Origin: Pseudooceanicola aestuarii
Lineage (GTDB): Bacteria > Pseudomonadota > Alphaproteobacteria > Rhodobacterales > Rhodobacteraceae
Assembly (NCBI RefSeq): GCF_010614805.1
Contig: NZ_JAAFZC010000001.1
Span: 1,032,001 to 1,096,000, forward strand
DNA: 64,000 nucleotides
Direction of reading: 5' to 3'
The notes under the pieces were generated by a model. It was not told where the DNA came from and ran no database searches. It was given only the letters and a program-made list of their open reading frames with translations. The translations under genes and the position numbers were made by a program. Every line of letters begins with the position of its first letter. Position 1 is the first letter of the stretch. Positions 43,703 through 55,021 of this stretch are shown in pieces.

Positions 43703-46625
43703 CCCCACCGACCAGGCACGCCTGTTCGGCCTGCCACCCGGCGCGGATTTCCCCCGCGCCCTGATCGACGGACTGCGCGACAGGCTGGCCCACGCCCCCC
43801 CGCACGAGATCGGCCGCACCGTTCTGATCGTGAACACCCGGCGGATGGCGCGGCGGTTGCGCGCCCTGTTCGACGCGGGGCCGCCCGCCCTGTTGCCGCG
43901 CATCATGCTGGTAACGGACCTGGCACTGGCCGGGGGTGCGGCGGCTGCGGTTCCGCCTGCCGTGTCACCCATACGGCGGCGTCTGGAATTGGCGCAGCTG
44001 GTCGGCGCGTTGCTGGAAGCGGAGCCGGACCTGGCACCGCGCGCCCATCTGTATGACCTGGCCGACAGCCTGGCCGCCCTGATGGACGAAATGCAGGGGG
44101 AGGGGGTGACGCCCGGCGACATCGCCGCGCTGGACGTCGAAGACCAGTCCGGCCATTGGGTCCGCGCCCAGCGGTTCCTGACCATCGTCACCCAGCTGGC
44201 CGGGCGCGAGGATCTGCCTGACCCGGAGGCGCGCAGCCGCAAGCTTGTCAGCGGGCTGATCGCCCATTGGCAGGATCAGCCGCCGCAGCATCCGGTGATC
44301 CTGGCCGGTTCGACCGGCTCACGCGGGACGACGCACATGTTGATGCAGGCGGTGGCACGGCTGCCGCAGGGCGCGGTGGTTCTGCCCGGTTTCGACTTTG
44401 ACCTCCCGGCCGCGGTCTGGGACGGGCTGGACGATGCGCTGACGGGGGAGGATCACCCCCAGTTCCGCTTTGCGCGGCTGACGCGACATCTGGAACTGCG
44501 CCCCGACCAGGTGAAGCCATGGGCGCAATGCGAGGTGCCACAAGACCGTAACCGGCTGATATCTCTGGCGCTTCGCCCCGCGCCGGTGACGCATCAATGG
44601 CTGGCGGAGGGCCCCGCGCTGGACGGACTTGCCACCGCGACCGAACATGTCACCCTGATCGAGGCGCCGTCGATGCGGTTGGAGGCCCAGGCCATCGCCC
44701 TGCGCCTGCGCAAAACCGTGGAGGACGGCGGCACCGCCGCGCTGATCACCCCGAACCGCATGTTGACCCGTCAGGTGGAAGCCGCGCTGGACGGCTGGGG
44801 CATCGTCGCCGACGATTCCGCCGGCGAGCCGCTGCACCTGACCCCGCAAGGCCGGTTCCTGCGCCATGTCGGGGCGCTGTTCATCGAGGATCTGACGGCG
44901 GAGGGGCTGCTGACCCTGCTGAAACACCCGTTGTGCCATTCCGGCGGCCAGCGGGGGCGGCATCTGGCGCTGACCGCACAGCTGGAACTGCGCCTGCGCC
45001 GCCACGGCCCTGCCTTCCCCGACCGCGCCGCGCTGGACGCGTTCGCCCATGCCGAAGGGACGGACCACGCCCGCCAATGGTGCGATTGGCTGGCCGATTG
45101 CGTGATGGACCGGCGCGATGCGCAGACCCGCCCTGTGGCCACGCGGCTGGCAACCCACGTGGCACTGGCCGAACGCCTGACGCGGGGCTGTGCCGAGGAT
45201 GCGGAGATCACGATGTGGCGCCGCGACGGGGGGGAAAAGGCGCAGGATGTCGTTGCCCGCCTGGCGCTCGATGCCGATCACGGCGGCACCGTCACCGCAC
45301 GGGATTACGACGCGATCTTTGGTGCCATCCTGTCAGGCGAAGACATGCGCAAACCGGGGGAACCCCGGTCCGATATCCTGATCTGGGGCACGCTTGAGGC
45401 GCGGGTGCAGGGCGCCGGTTTGGTCATCCTGGCCGGACTGAACGAAGGCAGCTGGCCCGAGGCGCCAACGCCGGACCTGTGGCTGAACCGCCCGTTGCGC
45501 AAGGCCGCAGGGCTGCTGTTGCCGGATCGGCGGATCGGGCTGTCGGCGCATGATTTCCAGCAGGCCGTCGCCGCGCCCCAGGTCTGGCTGACCCGCGCGA
45601 CCAAGACGGAGGGCGCGGAAACCGTTGCCTCCCGCTGGCTGAACCGGCTGAAGAACCTGATGTCCGGCCTGCCCCCCGCTGGCCCGCAGGCCTGGGCCGA
45701 CATGACCGCGCGCGGGGCCGAATGGCTGGCCTTGGCGCGCCGGTTGGAAGATGCCGGACCGCCGCAACCCGCGCCGCGCCCGTCGCCGCGCCCACCGGTG
45801 GCGGCGCGACCGCGCAAGATGTCGGTGACAGAGGTCGAAAAGCTGATCCGCGACCCCTATGCCATCTACGCCAAGAAAATTCTCGGCCTTCGCCCGCTGG
45901 ATCCGCTGATGAAGGCGCCGGATGCGCGGCTGCGCGGGATCATCGCGCATGAGGTGTTTGAAACCTTCGTGAAAGGATTGCAGGACGGCACATTGCCCAA
46001 CACCCCCGAGGCGCTGACCGATGTCGCGGCGCAGGTGCTGTCCGATCTGGTCCCCTGGACGGAGGCGCGGCTGCTGTGGCACTCCCGGATCGCGCGCATC
46101 GCCGAATGGTTCTGCGAGCGGGAGGACAACCGGCAGGCCCATCTTGACCTGACCAGCCCTGAGGCGGAGGGCAGGGCGGAAATCCCATCCCTCGGATTTA
46201 CCCTGACGGCCAAGGCCGACCGCGTGGATCGCGACCGCGACGGGCGCTACCGGCTTTATGACTACAAGACCGGCAGCGCGCCCAGCGCCAAGGAGCAGAA
46301 GTTCTTTGCCAAGCAATTGCTGCTGGAGGCCGCGATCGCCGAACGCGCTGGATTTGCCAGGATGGGGCCGATGGCCGTGGCGGAGGCGATCTATATCCAA
46401 CTGTCGAACGACCCCAAGGAAGTGCCCGTGCCGCTGGAGGACGTGCCCCCCGGGCAGGCCTGGGAGGAGCTGACCCGCCTGATCACAGCCTGGTTGCAGC
46501 CGGAACGCGGCTATACCTCTCGTGCCGCGATGAAACGGGATGCGGCGGCGGGGGATTACGATCTTCTCGCGCGGTTCGGAGAATGGGATTACACCGACGA
46601 TCCCCAGCCGGAGGACATGCCATGA
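43695..46625 (+). CDS. addB: Double-strand break repair protein AddB
   Basis: 976 residues. Partner of AddA in the alphaproteobacterial end-resection complex that prepares breaks for RecA. It has an N-terminal UvrD-like part with degraded helicase motifs (EGVTPGDIAALDVE, HPVILAGSTGSRGTT) and a C-terminal PD-(D/E)xK nuclease with RLYDYKTGSAPSAKEQKFFAKQ (near 855). AddB recognises the Chi-like sequence in some species. It overlaps murU by 8 nt and addA by 4 nt. Confidence 0.96.
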   Translation: MFDPTDQARLFGLPPGADFPRALIDGLRDRLAHAPPHEIGRTVLIVNTRRMARRLRALFDAGPPALLPRIMLVTDLALAGGAAAAVPPAVSPIRRRLELAQLVGALLEAEPDLAPRAHLYDLADSLAALMDEMQGEGVTPGDIAALDVEDQSGHWVRAQRFLTIVTQLAGREDLPDPEARSRKLVSGLIAHWQDQPPQHPVILAGSTGSRGTTHMLMQAVARLPQGAVVLPGFDFDLPAAVWDGLDDALTGEDHPQFRFARLTRHLELRPDQVKPWAQCEVPQDRNRLISLALRPAPVTHQWLAEGPALDGLATATEHVTLIEAPSMRLEAQAIALRLRKTVEDGGTAALITPNRMLTRQVEAALDGWGIVADDSAGEPLHLTPQGRFLRHVGALFIEDLTAEGLLTLLKHPLCHSGGQRGRHLALTAQLELRLRRHGPAFPDRAALDAFAHAEGTDHARQWCDWLADCVMDRRDAQTRPVATRLATHVALAERLTRGCAEDAEITMWRRDGGEKAQDVVARLALDADHGGTVTARDYDAIFGAILSGEDMRKPGEPRSDILIWGTLEARVQGAGLVILAGLNEGSWPEAPTPDLWLNRPLRKAAGLLLPDRRIGLSAHDFQQAVAAPQVWLTRATKTEGAETVASRWLNRLKNLMSGLPPAGPQAWADMTARGAEWLALARRLEDAGPPQPAPRPSPRPPVAARPRKMSVTEVEKLIRDPYAIYAKKILGLRPLDPLMKAPDARLRGIIAHEVFETFVKGLQDGTLPNTPEALTDVAAQVLSDLVPWTEARLLWHSRIARIAEWFCEREDNRQAHLDLTSPEAEGRAEIPSLGFTLTAKADRVDRDRDGRYRLYDYKTGSAPSAKEQKFFAKQLLLEAAIAERAGFARMGPMAVAEAIYIQLSNDPKEVPVPLEDVPPGQAWEELTRLITAWLQPERGYTSRAAMKRDAAAGDYDLLARFGEWDYTDDPQPEDMP

Positions 46626-49600
46626 CCGGTATCCCGCGCGACGAGGCCACCCTGCGCCAGATCACCGCCGCGGCGCCCGACCGATCCACCTGGCTGTCGG
46701 CGAATGCCGGGTCGGGCAAGACGCGGGTGCTGACCGACCGGGTGGCGCGGCTGCTGTTGCAGGGCGTGTCGCCGCAAAACATCCTGTGCCTGACCTATAC
46801 GCGCGCGGCGGCAAGCGAGATGCAGAACCGCCTGTTCCGGCGGCTGGGGGAATGGGCGATGCTGCCTGAACCTGCGCTGCGCGACGCCCTTGCCCAGCTG
46901 GGGGAGGAGGAAACCATCGACGCCGCCCGCCTGGCCCATGCCCGCACCCTGTTCGCCCGCGCCATCGAGACGCCCGGCGGGCTGAAGATCCAGACCATTC
47001 ATTCCTTCTGCTCTGCCCTGCTGCGCCGCTTCCCGCTGGAAGCCGGGGTATCGCCCAAGTTCACCGAACTGGACGACCGCAGCGCCGCCAACCTGCGCGC
47101 CGAGGTGGTGGACGAGATCGCCAGCGGAGAGACCGCGCATCTGCTGGACGCGCTGGTCGTGCGCTCCACCGAGACATCTCTGGACCGGCTGACCGCCACG
47201 ATTGCCGGGTCGCGCGATCTGTTTCGGGGGTCCGGCGACCGGGCCAGCATCGCCGCGGTCTTCGACCTGGGGCCGGATGTCGACACCGCCGCCGTTCTGG
47301 CAGAGGCGTTCGAGCCCGGCGACGCAGAGGCGATGACCCGCCTGGGCGAGGTTCTGCGCCAAAGTAGCAAATCCACGGATCAAAAGGCCGGCGCGCCGCT
47401 GGCCCTGCTGCCCGACGATCCGCGCGCCCTGTTCGACACGGCGCAACAGCTGTGCCTGACCACCGCCGGCACGGTGCGCAAGAAATTCCCGACCAAGGGC
47501 GTGCGCGACGACAATCCCGCACTGATCGAATGGTACGACGATTTTGCCCAGCGCCTCTTTGTCGCGTCCGACCGGATGAAATCCGTCCGGGCCATCGATC
47601 GGGCAGAGGTTCTGAACGCCTTTGCCCGCGATTTCCTGGACCGTTATGCGCAGGCGAAGCTGCTGCGCGGGTGGCTGGATTTCGACGACCTGATCTTCAA
47701 GACACGGGATCTGCTGACCGATCCGGCGGTCTCGGCCTGGGTGCTCTACCGGCTGGATGGGGGGATCGATCACATCCTGCTGGACGAGGCGCAGGATACC
47801 TCGCCCGTGCAATGGCAGGTGATCGAATTGCTGGCCCGCGAATTCACCACCGGGCAGGGCGCGCGGGACGAGGTGACGCGCACCCTGTTCGTGGTCGGCG
47901 ACACGAAACAGTCGATCTATTCCTTCCAGGGGGCCGATCCGGCGGAGTTCATTCGCATGCAGGAGGAATTCGGCCAGCGGCTGGCCGATGTCGGCCGTGA
48001 CCTGCAACGGCTTGAACTGGAATATTCCTTCCGCTCCTCCTCCGCCGTGCTGTCGCTGGTGGACCGGGTGTTCGAAGGGCGCGCCGATGCCGGGTTCAGC
48101 CCTACCCAGACCCACCGCGCATTCAAGGACCGGATGCCCGGCCGCGTCGATCTGTGGGGTCATGTCGAACCGGTGACGGAGGACGACCCCGGCGATTGGT
48201 ACGATCCCGTCGACCGTGTGGGCCAGGATCATCACAATGTCATTCTGGCCCGCGCCCTGGCCACCCGCATCGGGGAGATGATCGAAACCGGCACCATCCC
48301 CGCCGAGATCGGCCATACGGGAACGTATATCCAACGCCGCGTCGAACCCGGCGACGTGATGATCCTGGTCCGGGGCAGAAACGGGATCTTTCCCGAGATC
48401 ATTCGCGCCTGCAAGGAGCAGGGCCTGCCCATCGCGGGCGCCGACCGGCTGAAGGTCGGCGGAGAGCTGGCGGTACGCGACCTGACGGCGCTGCTGTCCT
48501 TTCTTGCCTTGCCAGAGGACGACCTCTCGCTGGCAGTGGTGCTGAAATCGCCTCTGTTCAACTGGGGAGAGCGGGGGCTTTATGACCTGGCCCATGACCG
48601 TGCCGGCCCGCGCCTGTGGCCCGAGCTGGTGCGGCGGGAGGCAGAGTTCCCCGCCACCGTGGCCGCGTTGCGCGATCTGCGTGAACAGGTGGATTATCTG
48701 CGCCCCTACGACCTGCTGTCGCGCGTCCTGATCCGCCATGACGGGCGACTGAAGTTCCTGCGCCGCCTGGGGGAGGAGGCCGAAGACGGCATCGACGCCC
48801 TGCTGGACCAGGCGCTGGCCTACGAGCGGACGGAAATTCCCAGCCTGACCGGCTTCCTGGTCTGGATGGAAAGCGACGAGACGGAGATCAAGCGGGAGGT
48901 CGATTCCGCCGCCAACCAGATCCGCGTGATGACCGTTCACGGCGCCAAGGGGTTGGAAGCCCCGGTGGTGATCCTGCCCGACACCTATGACCGCGCCACC
49001 CGCTATGACAGCGCGGTGGTGCCCGCCGATGACGTGGCGCTGTGGTCCGTCCCCTCCGCCCAGGCGCCCGAGGCCTACCAGGAACTGCGCGCCCGCCACA
49101 TCGCCCGGATGGAGGAAGAACGCGATCGGCTGCTCTATGTCGCGATGACGCGAGCGGAATCGTGGCTGATCGTCGCCGCTGCCGGCAAGCTGGGGAAAGA
49201 CGGCGACGATTGGTACAGCCGGATCGAGGAGGCGATGAAGGCACAGGGGGCGATCCGGGTGGACACGCCCACTGGCCCCGGCCTGCGGATCGAGACGGGC
49301 GATTGGCACGGCACCATACCGCCCGATGCGGTGGCCCGGCCGGCCACGCAGGTCACGCCGCCTGACTGGACCCACAGCACCCCGCCGCCCGCGCCACCGC
49401 GCCCGGTGACGGTCAGCCCGTCGGACCTGGGCGGGGCCAAGGCCCTGCCGGGGGAGGCCGGGCAGGAGGAGGCCATCGCGCTGCGTCGCGGCGCCATGAT
49501 GCACCTGCTGCTGGAACACCTGCCTGCCGCTGCACCTGAAACCCGGGCCGACCTGGCCGCGCGTTTGCTGGTCCGCGACCCGGTGGCAGACCCGGCCGAG

Positions 49601-49990
49601 GCGCAGGAGATCACCCGGCAGGCGCTTGAGTTGCTGGAGCGCCCGGCGCTGCGCCCGTTGTTCGATGGCAGCGCGCTGGGGGAAATCCCGGTGACCGCCG
49701 CGCTGGACGAACTGGGTGGCGCCCGATTGCACGGCGTGATCGACCTGCTGATCCCCGGCGACGGCCACGTTCTGGCTGTCGATTTCAAGACCAACGCCGT
49801 GGTCCCCGGCACGCCCGAGGCCGTGCCCGCAGGGCTGCTGCGCCAGATGGGAGCCTATGCCGCGATGCTGGCGCAGATCTATCCCGGCCAGCGCATAGAC
49901 ACGGCGATCCTGTGGACCGCCACTGGCACGTTGATGGAGCTGCCGCACGATCTTGTGACCGCCGCGCTTCGCGAGGCGCGGCTGCCTTGA
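46622..49990 (+). CDS. addA: Double-strand break repair helicase AddA
   Basis: 1122 residues from [16 protein letters not shown], chosen because its ATG overlaps the addB stop. UvrD-type helicase: Walker [17 protein letters not shown] (near 25), [20 protein letters not shown], motif [16 protein letters not shown] (near 390), [17 protein letters not shown] (near 430), [14 protein letters not shown] (near 785), motif [13 protein letters not shown]. The C-terminal nuclease shows [14 protein letters not shown] very long open frame on the other strand is a GC artefact. Confidence 0.97.
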   Translation: MTGIPRDEATLRQITAAAPDRSTWLSANAGSGKTRVLTDRVARLLLQGVSPQNILCLTYTRAAASEMQNRLFRRLGEWAMLPEPALRDALAQLGEEETIDAARLAHARTLFARAIETPGGLKIQTIHSFCSALLRRFPLEAGVSPKFTELDDRSAANLRAEVVDEIASGETAHLLDALVVRSTETSLDRLTATIAGSRDLFRGSGDRASIAAVFDLGPDVDTAAVLAEAFEPGDAEAMTRLGEVLRQSSKSTDQKAGAPLALLPDDPRALFDTAQQLCLTTAGTVRKKFPTKGVRDDNPALIEWYDDFAQRLFVASDRMKSVRAIDRAEVLNAFARDFLDRYAQAKLLRGWLDFDDLIFKTRDLLTDPAVSAWVLYRLDGGIDHILLDEAQDTSPVQWQVIELLAREFTTGQGARDEVTRTLFVVGDTKQSIYSFQGADPAEFIRMQEEFGQRLADVGRDLQRLELEYSFRSSSAVLSLVDRVFEGRADAGFSPTQTHRAFKDRMPGRVDLWGHVEPVTEDDPGDWYDPVDRVGQDHHNVILARALATRIGEMIETGTIPAEIGHTGTYIQRRVEPGDVMILVRGRNGIFPEIIRACKEQGLPIAGADRLKVGGELAVRDLTALLSFLALPEDDLSLAVVLKSPLFNWGERGLYDLAHDRAGPRLWPELVRREAEFPATVAALRDLREQVDYLRPYDLLSRVLIRHDGRLKFLRRLGEEAEDGIDALLDQALAYERTEIPSLTGFLVWMESDETEIKREVDSAANQIRVMTVHGAKGLEAPVVILPDTYDRATRYDSAVVPADDVALWSVPSAQAPEAYQELRARHIARMEEERDRLLYVAMTRAESWLIVAAAGKLGKDGDDWYSRIEEAMKAQGAIRVDTPTGPGLRIETGDWHGTIPPDAVARPATQVTPPDWTHSTPPPAPPRPVTVSPSDLGGAKALPGEAGQEEAIALRRGAMMHLLLEHLPAAAPETRADLAARLLVRDPVADPAEAQEITRQALELLERPALRPLFDGSALGEIPVTAALDELGGARLHGVIDLLIPGDGHVLAVDFKTNAVVPGTPEAVPAGLLRQMGAYAAMLAQIYPGQRIDTAILWTATGTLMELPHDLVTAALREARLP

Positions 49991-50048
49991 CCCCGGCCAG
50001 AGGCGCCCATACCTTCAGGCCCTGACACACGCTGACTGGAGAATTCCC

Positions 50049-50369
50049 ATGGCCACCGTCGCCGTAACCGATGACACCTTCGATGCCGAAGTTAAGCAAG
50101 CAGACAAGCCCGTGCTGGTCGATGTCTGGGCCGAATGGTGCGGCCCGTGCAAGCAGATCGGCCCCGCGCTGGAAGAACTGTCCGACGAGTTGGCCGACAA
50201 GGTCAAGATCGTGAAGGTCGACGCCGACAGCAACCCCAACACCGTCATGTCCATGGGCGTGCGCGGCATCCCGGCGCTGTTCATCTTCAAGGACGGCGAG
50301 ATCATCTCCAACCGCAGTGGCGCCGCACCCAAAGCCGCGCTGCAAAGCTGGATCGAAGACAGCATCTGA
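50049..50369 (+). CDS. trxA: Thioredoxin
   Basis: 106 residues. Redox-active WCGPCK (residues about 31-36) in [18 protein letters not shown], and the cis-Pro loop [14 protein letters not shown]. Reduces disulfides in the cytoplasm, feeding ribonucleotide reductase and others. A GGAG lies about 10 bases ahead of the ATG. It follows addA by 58 bases and is ended by the terminator at 50407-50432. Confidence 0.98.
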   Translation: MATVAVTDDTFDAEVKQADKPVLVDVWAEWCGPCKQIGPALEELSDELADKVKIVKVDADSNPNTVMSMGVRGIPALFIFKDGEIISNRSGAAPKAALQSWIEDSI

Positions 50370-50376
50370 TCCGTCA

Positions 50377-50397
50377 GATCGCCGGATCGCCGGATCG
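50377..50397. repeat. Short tandem repeat GATCGCCG x 2.6
   Basis: Two whole copies of GATCGCCG and a partial third just after the trxA stop. Confidence 0.8.
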
Positions 50398-50406
50398 AGG
50401 TTTCAG

Positions 50407-50432
50407 GGGGCGTCCAACCGGGCGCCCCTTCT
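50407..50432 (+). terminator. Intrinsic terminator after trxA
   Basis: 9-bp stem with one G-U pair (50407-50415 with 50420-50428), loop AACC, followed by a short TTCT. Confidence 0.6.
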
Positions 50433-50475
50433 GCATGGCGGACGGCCCTGGGGCGTGGCCCGGCCTGCGGGCGCG

Positions 50476-51375
50476 TCAGAGCTCCATTCCGCAGCGGCGC
50501 AGCGCGGCGGCGATCTTTTCCTCTGCCTCCGGGCGTCCGGCGTTGATCGACATGTGCTGCCAGAACCACCAGACATATCCGGCGTAATCCGGCACATGGC
50601 TGGCGATGCGGTCGAAATCATCCGGCCCCAGCGTTATGTGATGGAAATCCGACCGCGCGAACAGCAGCGAAGGCTTGCCAAAGAACATCGCCGCGAAGGC
50701 CGCGCTGGAATTCTGGGTGACGACGTAGTCGCAGCCCTCCAGCATCTCCACCATCTCGCTGCGCACGATCCGCAGGCGCGGCTGCTCGCCGGACAGGGCC
50801 TCCAGCGCCTGAAGCTCCTCCGGGTGGTAGATCTCCTTGGGGTGGAGCGTGGCCAGGATCTTGCGTCGGTCCTCCTGTTCCAGCGTACGTTTCAGCATCT
50901 CCAGCGGCGAGGCGCTCTGAAACGATCTGCGGCGCAGCAACTGGCCTTGCAGCGGCACGTAGACGAATCCGTTGCGCCGGGCGTGAAGAGCGCGCGCGCC
51001 GTAAAGGCGGGTCTGCCAGCGGTGCATGAACTTGCTGGCCGCATCGTCCGGGATCCGGGCGCTGGAGAAATCCGCAAGCGCGACGTTCCAGTTCCAGCGC
51101 GCGGCGTCGGTCTCGATCGTCCAGAACGGATATTGGTAGACCCGGCGGAAAGTGAAGGCGCGCGAATGGGTCGGATGTTCCATGTGAAACATCGCAAATC
51201 CCGGCCGGCGCGGCGCCAGGCTGCGCATTTCGCTGCCGGTGGGGTGGAATTCCACCTCGTAGCCGTGCCCTTCCAACGTGCGCCGCAGGAGGTACAGGAA
51301 ATTATGCGCCCCCGCGCGCGCCGAAGCCAGCAGCGGCGGATCCAGATAGATGTTCATTTCCCGGTACTCGGCCAT
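50476..51375 (-). CDS. Putative capsule-type glycosyltransferase/hypothetical
   Basis: 299 residues from the ATG at 51375 ([19 protein letters not shown]); the ATG at 51357 ([10 protein letters not shown]) is also possible. GT-B-like features of capsule polysaccharide proteins are seen in the second half: [64 protein letters not shown], where the Asn-Ser-Ser and the Gly-Lys-Pro elements recall KpsC/KpsS-type sugar transferases. Substrate and pathway are unknown. It is divergent from hslV, with no other glycan gene next to it. Confidence 0.7.
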   Translation of the reverse strand: MAEYREMNIYLDPPLLASARAGAHNFLYLLRRTLEGHGYEVEFHPTGSEMRSLAPRRPGFAMFHMEHPTHSRAFTFRRVYQYPFWTIETDAARWNWNVALADFSSARIPDDAASKFMHRWQTRLYGARALHARRNGFVYVPLQGQLLRRRSFQSASPLEMLKRTLEQEDRRKILATLHPKEIYHPEELQALEALSGEQPRLRIVRSEMVEMLEGCDYVVTQNSSAAFAAMFFGKPSLLFARSDFHHITLGPDDFDRIASHVPDYAGYVWWFWQHMSINAGRPEAEEKIAAALRRCGMEL

Positions 51376-51443
51376 GCAACAAATGCTACGTCGCGGGAAC
51401 CGTCCGGACAAGCGGCGAGACGCCCGGCCGAGCCGACGCGCCC

Positions 51444-51472
51444 TTGTCCGCCCCGGACCGGCACCGCATATA
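51444..51472 (+). promoter_or_regulatory. Predicted hslV promoter
   Basis: TTGTCC (51444-51449), a 17-nt spacer, CATATA (51467-51472), 25 bases ahead of the hslV ATG. The CCCTTG context would also loosely suit a heat-shock sigma factor. Confidence 0.5.
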
Positions 51473-51496
51473 CCACCCCAACACAGGAGGATCACA

Positions 51497-52051
51497 ATGG
51501 CCGACAACGACTTTCCCGGATGGCACGGGACGACGATCATCGGAGTCCGCAAGGGCGGGCGTGTCGTGATCGCAGGAGACGGGCAGGTGTCCGTCGGCAA
51601 TACCGTGATGAAGGGCACCGCCCGCAAGGTCCGCCGCCTGTCGCCGGGTGGCTATGACGTGGTGGCCGGATTCGCCGGGTCCACCGCCGATGCGTTCACC
51701 CTGCTGGAGCGGCTGGAAGCCAAGCTGGAGGCGACGCCCGGACAGCTGGCCCGCGCCAGCGTGGAACTGGCCAAGGACTGGCGCACCGACAAGTACCTGC
51801 AAAAGCTGGAGGCGATGCTGATCGTCTCGGACGGCAAGGATCTTTATGTCATCACCGGCGCCGGCGATGTGCTGGAACCCGAACATGACGTGATCGCCAT
51901 CGGTTCGGGCGGGAACTACGCGCTGGCCGCCGGGCGCGCCCTGATGGACAGCGATCACGACGCCGAGGAGGTTGCCCGCCGCGCCATGGCCATCGCTGCC
52001 GATATCTGCGTGTTCACCAATGGCAATGTCATCGTGGAATCCATCGCGTGA
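51497..52051 (+). CDS. hslV: ATP-dependent protease subunit HslV
   Basis: 184 residues from the ATG at 51497 with AGGAGG eight bases upstream. The mature N-terminal catalytic Thr is within [11 protein letters not shown], so an 11-residue propeptide ([11 protein letters not shown]) is removed, as usual in alphaproteobacteria. Other marks are [24 protein letters not shown] and [16 protein letters not shown]. It forms the peptidase core of ClpYQ. The stop overlaps the next gene by 4 nt (GTGA), not hslU. Confidence 0.97.
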   Translation: MADNDFPGWHGTTIIGVRKGGRVVIAGDGQVSVGNTVMKGTARKVRRLSPGGYDVVAGFAGSTADAFTLLERLEAKLEATPGQLARASVELAKDWRTDKYLQKLEAMLIVSDGKDLYVITGAGDVLEPEHDVIAIGSGGNYALAAGRALMDSDHDAEEVARRAMAIAADICVFTNGNVIVESIA

Positions 52052-53136
52052 TCGGAACCGATGACATCCGCGCCGCTGTCGCGGCCGGCGTCCTGTCCGA
52101 GCGCCAGGCCGCAGCGCTGACCGCGCTGGCACACAGCCGCACCGGCGCGCGGGAGGGGCTGGACCCCGGCGATGAACCGTTCGAGCTGTTTCGCGGCTTC
52201 AACGAGATCTTCATCATCGTCGGCCTGCTGATCCTGGCCGCCGGGTACACCGCCACCGTCGGCGTCATCGTCGGTGACAACCTGGATGACCTGCGGGTCG
52301 TGCTGCTGGTGATCAGCGTGCTGTCCGGCGCTTTGGTCTGGGCGCTGTCGGAATATTTCATCCGCCGCCGCCGCATGATCGGCCCCGCGATCCTGTTGAC
52401 GCTGATGTTCACCACCGTCGCGGTGTTCGGCTTCGGCAACTGGCTGTCTGGCATCCTGTCAGTGGCGCTGCGCGATTACGAAAGCTTCATCGCGCCGGGC
52501 CTTCTGGCCATGGCGGCAGTGCTGGTCTACTGGCTGCGGTTCCGCGTGCCCTTTGCGCTGGCGGTCGTGGCCGTGGGGCTGTTTGCCATCGCGCAGCTGG
52601 CGGTGGCCACGCGGGTCGGCACGCCGGAGGATCTGACCGATATCTTCCTGTTGTCCAACGCCGGCGGCTTTGGCTGGATCACGCTGGTGCTGGGGCTGCT
52701 GACCTTTGCCGTGGCGATGCGGTTCGACGCCAGCGATCCGCACCGCGTCACCCGCCGCGCGGCACAGGGGTTCTGGCTGCACCTGGTGGCCGCCCCGATG
52801 ATCATCAACACCGTCGCCCTTTCGGTCCTGTCCAGCGACGCGGCTGGCACCCGCACCGTGCTGATGATCGTCATGGCGTTTTTTGCGCTGGTGGCGGTGC
52901 TGATCGACCGGCGATCGTTTCTTCTGGCCGCGATCACCTATGTGGTGGGCGTGATCGTCACGCTGTCGCCCGACACAAACGGCGAGCTGGCCGCCTGGGT
53001 CATCCTGGGCCTTGGCGTGGCTCTTGTTCTTCTTGGCGCGAACTGGGCCCGGTTCCGCGGTATGCTGGTCACCCGGCTGCCCCTGGGCCGGTTCCGCGCC
53101 TTTCTTCCCCCCGCACATCTGGAAAGGCTCTCATGA
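52048..53136 (+). CDS. Multi-pass membrane protein between hslV and hslU
   Basis: 362 residues from a GTG that overlaps the hslV stop. The soluble N-terminus (1-50) has [18 protein letters not shown] helical residues with [16 protein letters not shown], reminiscent of the start of DUF2157 proteins. It is followed by about ten membrane segments (from [18 protein letters not shown] onward) and ends in a short basic tail. I do not recognise a function. The ATGA overlap with hslU makes it a coupled member of the hslVU operon, so it may be linked to heat or protein-quality stress, but this is inference. Confidence 0.75.
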   Translation: MIGTDDIRAAVAAGVLSERQAAALTALAHSRTGAREGLDPGDEPFELFRGFNEIFIIVGLLILAAGYTATVGVIVGDNLDDLRVVLLVISVLSGALVWALSEYFIRRRRMIGPAILLTLMFTTVAVFGFGNWLSGILSVALRDYESFIAPGLLAMAAVLVYWLRFRVPFALAVVAVGLFAIAQLAVATRVGTPEDLTDIFLLSNAGGFGWITLVLGLLTFAVAMRFDASDPHRVTRRAAQGFWLHLVAAPMIINTVALSVLSSDAAGTRTVLMIVMAFFALVAVLIDRRSFLLAAITYVVGVIVTLSPDTNGELAAWVILGLGVALVLLGANWARFRGMLVTRLPLGRFRAFLPPAHLERLS

Positions 53137-54443
53137 CCGACCTGACCCCCCGCGAGATCGTCTCGGAACTCGACCGTTTCATCATCGGCCAGAAGGACGC
53201 GAAACGTGCCGTGGCCGTAGCCCTGCGCAACCGCTGGCGGCGCAAGCAGCTGGCCGATGACCTGCGCGACGAGGTGTATCCCAAGAACATCCTGATGATC
53301 GGCCCGACCGGCGTCGGGAAAACCGAAATCTCCCGCCGCCTGGCGAAACTGGCCCGCGCGCCGTTCCTCAAGGTCGAGGCGACCAAGTTCACCGAGGTCG
53401 GTTATGTCGGACGGGATGTCGAACAGATCGTGCGCGATCTGGTGGATGCCGCCATCGCCATGACCCGCGACCACATGCGCGAGGACGTGAAGACCCGCGC
53501 CCATGCCGCCGCCGAAGATCGCGTGATCACTGCCATCGCCGGAGAAGACGCCCGCGAAGGCACGCGGGAGATGTTCCGCAAGAAGCTGCGCAGCGGAGAG
53601 TTGGACGACACCATCATCGAGCTGGACGTGGCCGACACCTCCAACCCGCTGTCGATGATGGATGTGCCGGGCCAGCCCGGCGGTGGTCAGATGGGGATGA
53701 TGAATCTTGGCGATCTATTCGGGAAGGCCTTCGGCGGGCGCACCGTCCGCAAGAAACTGACCGTCGCCGAAAGCCATGACATGCTGATCGGCGAGGAAGC
53801 CGACAAGCTGCTGGACGACGAGACGGTCCACCGCGCCGCCCTGCGTTCGGTGGAGGAAAACGGCATCGTCTTCCTGGACGAGATCGACAAGGTCTGTGCC
53901 CGCACCGATGCCCGTGGCGGCGACGTCTCCCGCGAGGGGGTGCAGCGCGACCTGCTGCCGCTGATCGAGGGCACGACCGTCTCGACCAAGTACGGGCCGG
54001 TGAAGACGGATCATATCCTGTTCATCGCCTCCGGGGCGTTCCACATTGCCAAACCCTCCGATCTGCTGCCGGAATTGCAGGGTCGCCTGCCGATCCGGGT
54101 GGAACTCAAACCCCTGACCGAAGCCGATTTCGTCCGCATCCTGACCGAGACGGACAACGCGCTGACCCGGCAATACACCGCCCTGATGGGTACCGAAGAG
54201 GTAACAGTCACCTTTACCGACGATGGCATTGCCGCGCTGGCCCGCATCGCGGCGGAGGTCAACCAGAGCGTGGAGAACATCGGCGCCCGGCGGCTTTATA
54301 CCGTGATGGAACGGGTGTTCGAAGAACTGTCCTTTGCCGCGCCTGACCGGGGCGGGCAGACGGTGGAGGTCAACGAGGCCTTCGTGCAGGAAAATCTGGG
54401 CGAACTTGCCGCCTCTGCCGATCTCAGCCGCTACGTGCTTTAG
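53133..54443 (+). CDS. hslU: ATPase subunit HslU
   Basis: 436 residues. AAA+ unfoldase of the HslVU protease: Walker [20 protein letters not shown] (near 57), Walker [13 protein letters not shown] (near 250), the pore motif in [23 protein letters not shown], sensor [25 protein letters not shown]. It ends in DLSRYVL, the HslV-activating C-terminal tail. It is coupled upstream (ATGA) and its TAG stop overlaps the smr stop on the other strand. Confidence 0.98.
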   Translation: MTDLTPREIVSELDRFIIGQKDAKRAVAVALRNRWRRKQLADDLRDEVYPKNILMIGPTGVGKTEISRRLAKLARAPFLKVEATKFTEVGYVGRDVEQIVRDLVDAAIAMTRDHMREDVKTRAHAAAEDRVITAIAGEDAREGTREMFRKKLRSGELDDTIIELDVADTSNPLSMMDVPGQPGGGQMGMMNLGDLFGKAFGGRTVRKKLTVAESHDMLIGEEADKLLDDETVHRAALRSVEENGIVFLDEIDKVCARTDARGGDVSREGVQRDLLPLIEGTTVSTKYGPVKTDHILFIASGAFHIAKPSDLLPELQGRLPIRVELKPLTEADFVRILTETDNALTRQYTALMGTEEVTVTFTDDGIAALARIAAEVNQSVENIGARRLYTVMERVFEELSFAAPDRGGQTVEVNEAFVQENLGELAASADLSRYVL

Positions 54444-55021
54444 CGATTGCGCGTGAGATAGACGTAATAGGCCCCGTGCCCGCCGTGCTTGCGGTGGGCC
54501 GGGGTGATCTGAAGGACCAGATGTGACAATGGCGGCAAGGACAGCCATTGTGGCACCTGGTGGCGCAGCACCCCCTTGCGGTCGGGAATGATGTTCGTGC
54601 CGGCCTCGTCCCGCCCCTTGCCGGTGATCACCAGAACCAGCCGCATCCCCTCCCGCGCGCAGCGCAGGACGAACCCCCGCAGCGCGGTATGGGCGCGGTC
54701 CGTGGTCATGCCATGCAGGTCGATCCGGGCCTCGGGCGCAAGCTTGCCTCGGGTCATCCGGCCGTGCAGTTTCCGGTCCATCCGCAGGGGGAGGCCGTGC
54801 AGTCTTTCCGTCAACTCCGCCTGTAGATCATGCGCGGGGGCGGGGGATTTCACCTGTTTGCCGATGCGCATGTCCTGCGGCACGGCCTCTCGACGGCGCA
54901 AGGTGGGAGCTTTGGGCGCGGGGCGCGCGACCTCCCGCGAGGTGCTGTCGTGCAGGCGCTCCGTCCGCTCTGCCACCTTGCGCCAGAGGTCAAGCTCATC
55001 CGAAGTCAGGCGCCGGTTCAT
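54440..55021 (-). CDS. smr: Smr/MutS2-type endonuclease domain protein
   Basis: 193 residues. A basic N-terminal region (1-95) leads to a C-terminal Smr domain with [21 protein letters not shown] (near 103) and [14 protein letters not shown] (near 135), the two conserved Smr motifs. Stand-alone Smr proteins have nicking or RNA-cleaving activity. The stop (54440-54442) shares bases with the hslU stop. It overlaps mltA by 4 nt. Confidence 0.92.
   Translation of the reverse strand: MNRRLTSDELDLWRKVAERTERLHDSTSREVARPAPKAPTLRRREAVPQDMRIGKQVKSPAPAHDLQAELTERLHGLPLRMDRKLHGRMTRGKLAPEARIDLHGMTTDRAHTALRGFVLRCAREGMRLVLVITGKGRDEAGTNIIPDRKGVLRHQVPQWLSLPPLSHLVLQITPAHRKHGGHGAYYVYLTRNR

Noticed and set aside
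46589..49948. Open frame of 1119 codons on the minus strand across addA
   Set aside because: It mirrors the codon pattern of addA, has no recognisable domain, and its composition (Gln, Arg, His, Gly rich) is typical of GC-rich antisense frames.
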